Below are positions 1 through 12,664 of a DNA stretch of 60,000 nucleotides, piece by piece. This stretch comes from Liolophura sinensis (taxonomy: Eukaryota > Mollusca > Polyplacophora > Chitonida > Chitonidae), in the NCBI RefSeq assembly GCF_032854445.1, contig NC_088301.1, positions 38,243,187 through 38,303,186 of the forward strand, written 5' to 3'. Positions within the stretch are counted from its first letter, which is position 1. Every line of letters starts with the position of its first letter. The notes under the pieces are model-generated. The model was given only the letters and a program-made list of their open reading frames with translations. It did not search any database and was not told where the DNA came from. A program made the translations under genes and the position numbers.

Positions 1-68
1 CTAACAACCATATAGAATGTGTGAAGGAGCTGTTGAAGCAGGGTGCAGACCCTGGTGCTAGGAGGCTG
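1..68 (+). CDS. ANKRD29: ANKRD29-like, partial ankyrin exon at window edge
   Basis: The reading frame opens at base 3 and gives 22 residues (NNHIECVKELLKQGADPGAR and two more), the second helix of an ankyrin repeat. It ends at a strong GTGAGT donor at 69-74. The exon continues left of the window. Confidence 0.5.
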
Positions 69-1668
69 GTGAGTGATGGATCAATTCATCCGTGATCTCA
101 ATCATTGATTACTTTATATCTGACGCATAGCATACATCCAGTGTTGCTAACGCTGTTTGGAAGCAGTCTGCATTGAACAGTAATTAAGTATACTCTTGAC
201 TTGTAAACATATTCCAACAATTGATTGACATGTACATGTGTACATCAGGCGTACATACACCTTGTTCATATATTGTGTTAATAAGGCCATGAACTGCAAT
301 TGTGTGCGAAATAAACACTCTAAGACTTTGTCATGAAAGAAAATAAACCAGTAATATCAGCACCTGTGCATGTACACCAATCTGCATTTGACCTAAAATG
401 CCTGTGACAAAGCTACTCATTCTACATGATGCAGAGAGTTGGGTAGATATTAGAAATGTGTTTTGAGATTTGTTAAGAAGGTATTCTGAAGTACTTCAGT
501 GTGGTACTAATTTTCAAGGATTTAGCGGTCAATTATACCGCGAAAAATAATTTCAGCATAAAAACATCTAATATTAAATCATATATTTCAGGGGGTAGTA
601 TTAATGAAGTGAAAACTTTGTCCGTCTGGCAGGAGTTGGGATAAGAAGCCTGGCTGCTCAGTTAAATTTAAACATCAAGGCTTTATATATTTATGTATAC
701 AAACTCTGGTGATTGGGCTTGTTGGGTATAATACAAAGTGGGAATTCATTCATCTTCAGTTTAATGAGTCTTTCAAAGAAAAGTAGATGCAAACACATGA
801 TGGCTTCCAATGAATTTCACTTTTAAAACACGCTATCCCATTGACTGTGTTTCTGCTGTGGATAATTAGTAAGCTTGTAACAAATTGTGAATTATGTAGG
901 ACAACACCATGGCTGTTTGACAGCTATGGCAATACTAGCAGTTTCTTACGGGCCACAGAGGTAAGCCGAAAACAAGCCAAACTTAATCCTGTTGCTTGAC
1001 TGCGTTAATCAAGAATGAATAACTGGTGTTTAAATACTGGTTGTTGATTAAAATTACTCATCAAAGGTGCGATAACAAGTGACACCTCTTTGAATACTAC
1101 TCACTTTAGGTGTGAAAGTAATCTTACGACTTAATGATAATCCTTCCCTCATTGTTTTAATCCCTGGTGCAGATTATGAGGATTAGAGACACAGCAGGAC
1201 GCAAAAGAGGATTAAAGCCATCCTTGATAATACCTGTTAGGCATGCTTGAGAGATTTCAGCCATATTAAACAGTTTAAAGATGTGTTTTTTCAGGATTGC
1301 CTTGATTAACTACACAAAAATGAATTCCCACAAACCCATTTTTGAAGCAAGTCCATGAAAATAAATTCCAGCAAATGATAAGTATTTTACAGTAGATTTA
1401 TTTCACTCTGGAAATATGTAACTTTAAAGGGACAGCATCTAAAAAATATTTTGAAACACATTATATTTGCTTCTGAAAAAGCACTTTTTGGGACAGAGTT
1501 TTAGGGTAAATACAGTAATTAATACATGTTATGTGCCTTTGTTATGATTGATTGAAGTTTTATGCTGTACTGAAGAGTATTTAACTTACACTTTGATCCC
1601 AGATGTATGGTTTGAGGAAATTGGGCTGAAGTAGTTTTGAAAATGAAATAAGTCAGCTACACATTTGG

Positions 1669-1709
<41 letters not shown>

Positions 1710-4700
1710 TAATACTGTTTTTCTGCTCCATTATATTAACATAATCAAGCAGATTTTTTACTCATATTTCAGGACCGATAACTACTGTATGTTATTTTTA
1801 CTAATTCTTTTCATTAATTCTTTTGACTAGATGATTTGCATGCACAGAATTTTGTAACTCTTGATTTTAAAATTTGTTTCTATTTTATTGCATTCGGTGC
1901 AGTCACCTTTCCATATCTCAAGCCTACTGTGCAATAAATTTTATTGATCTGGTCCAAAACTGATAGTTTGGTGCTATGTACAGACATGGTATTATAAAGC
2001 AGCTGGCATGGGCAGATAGATGCAATTGTGTGTACATGTATGAGCCCTGGATGACAATGTTCTTAGGGCCTCGCGTAGTCATGGCTGGTTCCCCTTTAGC
2101 CTGGTAGAATGAGTTGCAAAATTTCAGAAGACAGTTGGCTGCTAAGATATCTCGCCCATCCAACCACTCCTTTATAATGCTTAGGGTAGAAGGGCATCTG
2201 ACTGTTAAAATCCTGAGATGTTGATCATCCTAAAGGTAAATATCCATCATTTATTCAGGTCCCCCTCTACGCTAATTTTTCATTTATGAAGTGGTCGCCA
2301 TCTACATGGCGCGAATGCTCGGCCAGGCAGCTGGAAACAAAACTATCCCTCCCTTCAATTATGCTGGTTATGAAGTCCTTTTGTTGTTATGCGATCATGC
2401 GCATCAAGTTCCATTTACTTTAGATGATACAAATAGTGCATCAGGGAACCAAACTAGAGCACATACCGTTGTTTTGACGTGCCTGATCTCCATAAATGAA
2501 GGCAGTAAGGGTCAGCCGTTTCATATCCAGCTGCCTGGTCGCGCTTGTAGATAGCCATTTCATAAATGAAAAGTCAGTGGAGGGGGGCCTTTAATAAAAA
2601 TGGATCAGTATTTAACTTTGGGATGATCGACATCTCAGGATTTTAACAGTCAGGTGCCCTAGGACCCTAAGCATTGTCAAGGAATGGCTGGATGGGCGAG
2701 GTACGTTAGTAATCGACTGTTTTCTGAAATTTTACAAATCATTCTACTGGGCTAAAGAGGACCCAGCCACGACTACTCGAGGCCCTACGAGCGTTGTCAT
2801 CCAGGGCTGTACATGTATGAAACATACACCCAACTGCAAGCTCCATCTGGGTGATTGTGACCAGTACATATACATGTGATAATGTCTGTTTATATCTGGG
2901 AAAACAAACACATCCTGAGGAATTATACATCTACTTCTCTAGTATACTTGCAGTTGAGCAGTTCTTCAGAGGTTTTGTATGTACATGTACTTAGATGAAT
3001 TGTAAGTACATGTGTCTTGTATGTTCTGGCCAATGAGTTTGTTTGTTGCAAAGAAGCCTTATCTGCTGGAAGCATTTGGCAGATACGAGATCACACCGTC
3101 ACAAGCAAACATCAGACACACCAAAACCACAGGAATTACACAACATTCTGTCCTAGACAGCATTCTACACCTGGCAACAATCTGTAACCATGGCAACAGG
3201 CTGTCGTGCTGTTTTGACCAATCAAATCACTGCATTTGTTTTTTTTTTTCTTTCTTCATTTTTCTGGAATTGTTAAATACTATGTTGTTAAGATGAAAAG
3301 GGGCCTATTAAAAAATAATACCTCCAGATTATTCAAGAAATAAGTTTCGAATGTAGAAACAGTCAATAAAAATGGCTGAAATATTTGTCAGGAATTTTCA
3401 AATTACGGTGTATATGTACTTTAGAAATGATAACTAGTTGGTTGCTATATTAGTTAAGGTATTCATAGTTATTGTAGAACGTAAATTTATAACTTTTATC
3501 TGTTCTAATATTACTGTTTTTCATTTACATGTACATGCAATACTAATGGGACTTTGATATTCACAAGTAGAAATACATGTATTATTTAGACCCCATATAT
3601 GTGAGCTCAGATCCTGACACATATCTCTGGATGTTTTTTTATTTTGATACAATAGGAACGGTGTTGTACACAGACAGACATGATTTACTTAATTCTATTA
3701 CTTTTTATATTATGTCTCTTGAATTAATGTTAAATAGACCTACATTTTTATACTTCCATAAACAAAGAAATTTTCAGGGGTATACAGATTTATTGGTCAG
3801 ATAATCTGTTACAGTTTTTACTCTTTTTTCTCAGACCTTGTCATACATTATACAGTCGTAAAGGCGATAGATGTTTTGCCTGTCTAGTTTTATTACGTCA
3901 AGCCTAAGATGTCAATCTTATCAGACTATCATCATCTCAGAGGGAATACTTCTGGCTATGTTTCACCTTTGTACATATATGCCATCTAGCATGTTTGCAT
4001 CAAGTTGACTGGAAGCTTGTTTACCGGATATACCAGTCTTCCCAGCAGGAGCATACAACATTTCAAAAAGGCCACCTGTAAGGCAAAGTTGAAGTGCATT
4101 TTCCAGTTAGTTTAAACACACATGTACTTGCATGTATACAAAACAAATAGAATCATTGCTTAAGCACTTCATCTAAAATTGATCATAAACATATTTATTT
4201 GTTATTATATGCATGTTTTGTTGTTAACTTATAACAGGGTTTTATCCTGATACATACGCAGCAAGCCTCTAAAATAAATTTTGTTCACTTGAATCCTGTT
4301 TGCTTATGTTTATTGATTAGCTGTGGGAAGTTAGTTATTCCAGAGAAACAATGGAGTCTTAGTTTCAAAGGAAGGGTTCATTTCCTTCAATTACATAAAC
4401 CGTTTACATACAGTGTGTATTCATATATGCGTACACCTGTGTTCATGTGGTGACCAGTACAGATTTTGCATTAGCAAATGTCTGTGTATAAATGCATTTG
4501 TATGTGGCCATAATATACTCGCATATATATAAATGTACATGTACATGTGTGTATAAACTTCTTTATTAGTGGATTATTAGATTTTACACAACAAAACATG
4601 AAGGTGCACATTTTCACTCAAACATGTATGTATACTAAGCAGTGTTCAAAGTCATTCTGCAGTGTACATGCATTTTATCCTGTATATTATTATTTTATGG

Positions 4701-7700
4701 TACAAAATTCCACACGTGTGTTTATAGATGATTGTGGTATATGTTTTCGTCAGGGGTGTACATATACATTGTAATGCTTAGATGATCATGTGTAGACAGA
4801 ATGTGTGAATTTGCGTAAAAGAGTGTCTTGACATTTCACAGGGAAATATATACTACAAAGCTTTAGGGAGCTGACAAAGGTCCGGAAAGATAAAAATGGA
4901 ACCTGATATTAGTTTTGGCTGATATTCCCCAGACTCTCTGTCTCTTGTTAGCAAAGGTGCCAGTAAGCTTTATTTCCTGTCCATATGTATTAATAGGTAT
5001 AAGGTCTTGCTGAATGTAACATCATTTCCCTCTCCTCTCTTAGCTTCCTAAGATTGACATTGTTAGTACTTAGACATGTACAACCATCCACCTCTGTGCT
5101 CTTGTTACCAAGGCTGCAGTGTTAAGAGTACATATGCTGCAACCAGGAACCACAAGTGAATGAAAGAACATGTTTTATGCATAGTGTATTTATATCTGAC
5201 CTTTGTGCTGCACTGCATGCACATGTAGTAAGCGTATATTTCACTTGAACACCATGACCTTATGCTATCCCTGAATCTCTGTAGTGCAGGAATATATCCT
5301 CATGATGTACAGTAGATGACATAAAATTTGACCCAAATAATTGGATCTGTAGAGGCAAATAATTTTCTTAAAATATTGCTTTTGGTGATGAGACTTACAT
5401 TTTTCCAGTAGGATATCATCCTACATCATCACTACATCTAGTAGGATATCATCATTATATCCCCTCAACAAAGTTAGACGGGTGGGATGGGGGGTGGGGG
5501 GGAGAGAGAATACCGGAATCACCCTCTCTGTCTATGTATTCAGATTTTGTCCACACAACTTGTAAGAAAGTACTGAACCCATTTCCATGAAACTTAGCGT
5601 ACATAATCCCTATCATCTGAACTTGTGCATGTTTAAGTTCAATGGCAATCGGTTAACTGCTTTCATAATTACTTCCGTTCAGGTACCGTACTAAGTGAAG
5701 TGTTGGATTTTCATGTACACGATATTCTCTTCTGATTGCTACGTTTCTCCATTCAAAGTGGATGTACCAGTAGTGCAATCAGTGCACACCATGAATAGCC
5801 CCTGAAGCAATCTATAAGAAACCAAAATAAGCCAGAGGATGCATGGTTATTTCTTTAAGAATTTTCTTATTTTTTTTTCTTTTATTTTTGGAAATGTTGA
5901 AGATGGAAGGGGGGTATTTCAGACATTTGTATTCTAGTTAAAACACTAATAACGAGGCAAAATGTACAGCGTGGTCATGGAGGAAATCTGCTATTACACA
6001 TGCACGTACCAATAAATACATGTACATGGTTTATACATGGATCCTGTACATGTGGACATGTTTCCATGTGTAGTATATACAAGTAATATTGTGTTTTTTC
6101 ATCATGTGTACCTAAATCTCATGTGACAGATTGTGTGCATCACTGATATTAATTTCAATGTATGTAGATGTAAGGCCATTCTCTTCACCAATTTCATAAA
6201 TGCAGTCCACAAGTTCCCTCAACCCTTTGATATAAATCAAACATACAAGTATAATAAAGCCAGCTGAAGCTGGACCTCCATGCTTGTTCCTTGCTTGTAA
6301 TGTTTATGTAAATGCTGGGGCACATGCTATAATTGCCCATGTGGTCCTGTCCATTGCATCTCAGCTGCACAGATTATTTTAAAGTAGAGGGTATATACTG
6401 CTACCAGATGCTTATCTGGTGTCTGCACATTTACAGCACATCCAAAATACTGTCTGACTGTTGTTGTTGATGATCAAGATTTGACAACTGTCAGACCTGA
6501 CTAATCCATCAAGCAAGTTTTGAGTCAGACATGCATCTGTTTGACTATGTTACAGATAAGCCAAGACCTAGAACTTGAACAGGCAGGCTCTATGTAAGAT
6601 GAAGAATTGGAATTTGAATGCATTTCACACTGTTAATGTGTGAAGGGAAGATGTGTAAAGAGATTTTTCCATTGGCACTCCATACACAAAATAAACACTT
6701 GCTAATGTACCATGTACATGTATGTAGCTACATGGCTTGTTTGTTAAAGAAACGGGTTGAGAAGGGTATATGCAGGATTTAAACCCAGGGTGTGAAATTT
6801 TAACCCTGAGCTGCAAGCAAAGGGTTAAAATTTTTCAGCGCATATACCCTTCTCAAAATGCTTTTGTCCCAGCAATATTTATCAAATAGATGCCAGCCTT
6901 GCGTATATGTAAAGCTGAGCTAAGAAGAAATCATGCCGACTGCATGCAACATTGGTATAGTGGTGTGACGTCACAATGATGCGCCATGGAATACAGAATT
7001 ACAAAGAAAATTGACAACAGCATATGCAGTAATTGAGCTGCGCAGGGTATAAATTTAGGGTCTTTATTTCACAGATATGCCTGTAGCCAGTAATAGCTGA
7101 AGGCAAGAACAATAATGCAATAAAAGTATGACTTACGATAGCACTTAACACATGTTCATGTTTTGTTGCTGTTATGTGAATGAGTTTGAAACATGAATTT
7201 CAAAGAAACTGAAAAAAAAGGTGGACTGATTTTATCAAAAAAGTTTAATAGATCTCTCAAAGATGATTGAAAGGCTGAGTGAAAGCCTCATCATATGGTA
7301 TTGTATTTGGAAGGAAAGTCTTAATTCAGTGTTTTATGAAAGTGACACTGGGAAATAATGTAATTTTTTTTAATGATGTTCAGTATGTATATATTTCCAG
7401 ACCGGAACATGCGCCCTGTTTTTTGCCTCCCAAGGTGGATACAAAGAGATAGTGAAATGTTTGATAAACAGTGGAGCACCTGTAGACTTGCCCAGTTATG
7501 TAAGTATGCTATTGGCCTTTATATTTTGAGATAGTCTTTCTAAAAGAAAAACAAAAGGTATTCCAAACATACTCTAGCTTGTGTAATGAAAATTTCTCAT
7601 TTTTCAAGTTTCTTCAGCAAATAAAAACAGTGAAAGAATATGTGTAAATACAGGTAAAATAATTCACTTACTAAGTTACTGAAATATTCTGTGCTATAAT

Positions 7701-10700
7701 GTTTTCAGATTTCTCAGTGTGCTCTGCAAATATTTGGTATAAGAAAAGAAAAGTTTTTAATTGTAATACTGTTAGATTATAACACAGAATTCAACCATGC
7801 AATACTCATAGTCTACATTATTCTCCTGGAATAAACAAACTCACACAAATACAAAACACTCTGTGACATGTTTTAGCACACCTGTACAAAGTACAGGAAT
7901 AGTCATAGTCATAGCAAAATATCAACATCCAACAAAGGGTAAAGCAAAGTTAAGGTAAATATTTTGGGTGGTACCCTAATTGTCAATCTTTTGGCATATG
8001 AAAGAGCAATTTTCAGTACAATTTATGCACATTTTTATTTTCATTTGACTTTGGGAACAAAACTACACTGGTTGGATTACGCAGTGTCAGAGGTTCACAA
8101 AAAGTATAATTTTATCAGTGAACACAAGATAATGCATTGAGGTGTGTGAATAAACAAACGTGTGAAAAGGTTGAAGAATTACCTCTTAAAAAGGTTCTCC
8201 ATGAACTGTGCTCAGGTTTTGCATATATGCAAAGCACAATAACACTAGGCAGCTGTTTTATGGTTGATTCTCTTTGTGTGTATTAATTACTCTCATTTAC
8301 AACTTCATCTCTTATGTGTTGGAATCATTGTTAAGGATGGAATCTCAAAAAAAAACAGAGTTAGAAAAATATGTAGCACAATAACACCAGGGGGTATGAT
8401 CCATTGTTGATACTCTGTGTCAAATTAATTACCCATAGTTTCAAAATCTGCAGCTAGATGTTAGAGGTGGTATCTCCAAACATACTGCATGTATTTAACA
8501 CAGTAAAAGAAGGGGGCTGTACCATGGTTGACATCCTGCATGTGTGTTAATCACATTCACATCTCTTTTACGTATTAGAATCCATGTTGAGGTGTTAAGG
8601 CAAACAATTATGTACTCCATGTATTGAGCTAAAATTTTGCATCCATGTGTCTCTCACTTGTGAGCTCATATTTAAATTTGTCTATGGTTTGTGTAAATTG
8701 TTTTTGCCTTTGCTTCTGTGACCATGACCCAAGACTACTGTAATTCTTCAAAGGGGACTCCATGGCTGAGGTGGTTAGCATGCGAGCATGGCACAATGAC
8801 CCAGAAGCCTCTCACCAATGCCATCACTCTTTAGTTCAAGTCCAGCTCATGCTGGCTTCCTGATCGACCATACTTGGGATGGTCTGCCAACAACCTGCAG
8901 ATTGTTGTGGGTTTTCCCCGGGCTCCCACCATATTGCTGACCATCGTCGTTTAAGTGAAATATTCTATAGTACTGCATAAAACACAACCAAATTAATGAA
9001 ATAAATCATTCTTCAACCTTTTGGCATGTTTGCAAGGTATTTATTCAAGCATATTCTGAAGGCATTGGTTTTATGTTGACTGATAAAATTATACTTTTTG
9101 TGAAGCCCTGAAACTGACCAATCCAACCATGAAGTTTTGTCTCCAAATCAAATAAGAAATGTGAATAAATTGCTCTGAAAGTTGCTCTTTTAAACGGGAA
9201 AACATTTAGGAATTAGAGCAGATGATGTCAGTCTCACAGGCACAATTAATGCTGTAAGCGTACTCCTCAGTGATGATTTTGTGTGTTGTTTTCTATGTAC
9301 AGGATGGAGGCACACCTTTGTTCGTACTCCTCAGTGATGATTTTGTGTGTTGTTTTCTATGTACAGGATGGAGGCACACCTTTGTTTGTGGCCTGTCAGT
9401 GTAACCATGTGGAGGTAGCAGAAGAGCTGTTGAACAATGGAGCAGATATCCATGCCCAGATGGTAGATGGTGCCACCCCACTGTTTATTGCAGCGCAAAA
9501 CGGACATGTCAAAATGCTCAAGTTTTTGTTGGCGAAAGGAGCAAAAGTGGACATGACAAGAGAGGTTTGTGTTTATAAAGCATGGAAAGACTCAAAATTT
9601 GAAGTTTTACATCTTGTGATGTAACAGTATATAAAATAATTAGATTCATATCTGATGTATTAATGATTAAAGTACTGAATAAAGAAATATTATGGCTAGT
9701 GTCCTTAAAGGCTGAGTGAAAAAGAATAGACAGTGGGATTGCATTACAACCTTCTGAGACCCAGATTATTATGAGAACTGGATATATTGACATGTTAAAT
9801 GACAAGAACCTTGTGTGATCGTCCTCTGTAGGATGGTGCCAGCCCTTTGTGGATTGCAGCTCAGATGGGGAATGCTACAATAGCTAAGGAACTGCTGGAG
9901 GCTGGTGCTGCTGTGGACGCCTGTAGGGAGGTGAGTGCATAACTATAAAACATGCTTGAGTGCATAACTGTAAAACATGCTTTGAACATCATTAACCAGA
10001 AACAGAGAAGATTCTATATAACGCCTGTTTTTTTCACTAGAAACTTATCAACCTGAAGTACAAACAGTAGTACAGAAAGATAAAAGGCTTTTGAGTCACT
10101 GTTTTGTGTTAGCACTCTAAGCACTTATGTGGTGTACCCTCAATCACATATAATTTCACATAAATTTTTAGGAACCTAATACGGGAGGTAATTAGTGGAT
10201 GAAAACTTCCATGAAATTATAGGTGATTTACTTTACATGTAATCAGTTTGATTTTCATCTACACGCTGAAGTATAGACTCACACAAAAAATCAGTCAAAG
10301 TCTATAAGATGTTTAATGAACATACTTTCTCTTTTAGGATGGAGCCACACCCTTGTTTAAGGCCTGCCACAAGGGTCACGCAGAAGTTATTGAAGAGTTA
10401 CTTAAACATAACGCCAACCTTGGGATGTTACAGGTATGAACTGATGATTGTATGTATTTTCTGGTGATAAATTCAGGTGCTTTTTGGGAAGAGCATAATC
10501 CAGAAGTTAACAGATATATGTAATTGATATGTTTCAAGAATTCTAAATGGTGTGTACTGGCTTAACAGGCATGACGTTAGGTTTGTTTTTGTGCACGATA
10601 GAGTGGGATGATTTTCTCTGTACTTGTTTGGGTTTCGTCTACCCATATACTGTATGTAAGTCTTGACAACAGTAAGTGTTCATGTTGTTCATTAATGACC

Positions 10701-12613
10701 TGTCAGATGTTAAAGTATAGCAGGGTGCGCACAGTCCTTGAATCTCCTTGAAAGTGTGTGAAAAATACAATTTCATTTTCAAGTACTTCAAAGTCCTTAA
10801 AAAAGACAAATACTCGTAGAAAGCCCTTGAAAATCTTAGTTTGTCCCAAACTTGAATATTGTCTGCTGTCCGCAGAGTCTGTATATCGGGAGCTCACTGA
10901 TAATTCTCCCATAATCAGGACTTCCAAATTGTTGCAAATTTAGAACAGTTTTTTGAAATGGCGATAAAATTGGAAAAAATGTGAATGTTTTTGGCGACAA
11001 ATTTATTTACTTAAGAAAAAATACAAACGTTATAAAAATCTACCATGAGAGTTTTCTTGGGTTTTTAAAAGATTTTCGCAATTTTTCTTAAGAAAATAAC
11101 CCACTTACTTTCATTTCAAACGACCTCGTCTCAGTGAAACAACACCAACACAGTTGTATGGCGATTACTTGACAGAAATCTACAAAGGGGGTTCAGCATT
11201 GTTGCAAGTTGACTTACATTAAATAATGCTTGAAATCATTTTTGTTAAGTAACGAATGAGAATCATGGCATTTTGGGGGATGCCTTTCATCGCCAGTTGT
11301 AAAAAAAAAATATATATATATATCAAGGCAGATAAATAAAGGTAGAGTTACACCTGTAAATGAAGTTACCTCCCACGAAAACGTTAAACTGTTCCACTTG
11401 ATAAACTATTTTTATTTGGATCTGAAGTAAATTAAATGTTTCAGAATATGTGCTGTTACATAAATGTGTATGCCCTCTGGTTTTCCCCTGTCAAACTGTG
11501 TTACTCCAGTGTAGTGATCATAATGTTGCATTTAAATAAACTGAATGTACAAATCAATTTCATTACAAATATTTTTGATAGAGGGAATTACATAAAAAAC
11601 AAAAACGTTATGCCAAGCATTGGTCCATTATGCTGAGGGCAGTTGTTCTAAATATAAGGTTTGATAACCTCTAGATATAGCTGGAAGAGACCAAACTGAT
11701 TCTAGCAGCTACACAAAGGCAGATCAAAATGAATTACAGAAGGAGACCTACAAGAGTCATGGCCGTTAAGGAAGTATGGCTGAAGAAACATAGTATTTAC
11801 TACAAAATCTGATGAGTGACTAAAGTGACTGGCTAAAAAAAATACTGACCCAGAGGAAGCCCTGCATAATGATATATGGCGTCCCTTTTGTTTTTTTTAT
11901 TACTGAGCCAAGGTTGAGTCAAAGAATATGTCGCATTACAGAAGTGAATGGCAGATATTATACAATACAGCATACTATTTAATATACATGCATGCAAATT
12001 AAAGGATCTATAAATCAGACTTAAAATATAGTCTATAATTTGCATTATGGTATGTTTAAACTAGCCTTGAAAATGACAAAAAACTCCTTGAATTCATTTT
12101 CATATACCTGTTTGAACCCTGTACAGGAAAAGCTTTGTTGTTGCATGATAATGAGTGTAAATAAATTGTGTGTGTGTTAAGCTCTTCAGAATGAACTTCT
12201 ATTTATAATTTAGTGTTTACTGAGTGTATTATGAAAATGGTTTTACATGTGTTGAGATTGATTTTGTGTTGTAGAACGGGGAGACTGTCCTCCATGCAGC
12301 TGCTCTGTTTGGTCACATGAAAGTACTGAAGATCCTGCTAGACAAAGGCTCTAACCCTCATCTCAGGAACCGGGTAAGTGAACAGAGAAAACGGAGGTTT
12401 AACGGTAGATAGGTCATCAAATGTAAATAATGTAAATGATTTTCACAATTGGCCTTCACATGGCACAAACCAGAAAATGTACATTCAGATTGGACCTTGC
12501 TTCAACTACGTGAAGAAATTATTGGTCGCTTAGCCTCAGATTTATACAGGAGTAAGCTCAAAATATATTAATAGGTGTTAATGGCATTTTTATCTTAAAA
12601 CAGTAAGGGGACT

Positions 12614-12664
<51 letters not shown>

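Larger units (their letters stand above)
69..7400 (+). other. Large first visible intron of the ankyrin gene, repeat-bearing
   Basis: This 7.3-kb intron has no exon I can support. It holds a poly-T run (about 1671-1708), a long imperfect foldback element (about 1980-2890), many ACATGTAC palindromes (for example near 3530, 4535 and 6020), a G-rich stretch at 5475-5510, a dispersed repeat at about 5500-5680 and a nested palindrome at 6757-6856. The open frames in it are short and lack recognisable domains. Confidence 0.5.

Noticed and set aside
2291-2554. 87-codon plus-strand open frame in the foldback element
   Set aside because: It spans the inverted-repeat loop and arms, matches no domain I know, and its composition follows the repeat.
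8761-8860. A true tRNA gene
   Set aside because: A-box and B-box-like motifs are present, but spacing is too long and no cloverleaf arms pair; a SINE head fits better.
9303-9366. The first duplicated acceptor as the real exon start
   Set aside because: It shifts the ankyrin frame and meets a stop shortly after; the second acceptor keeps a perfect 66-residue double repeat.
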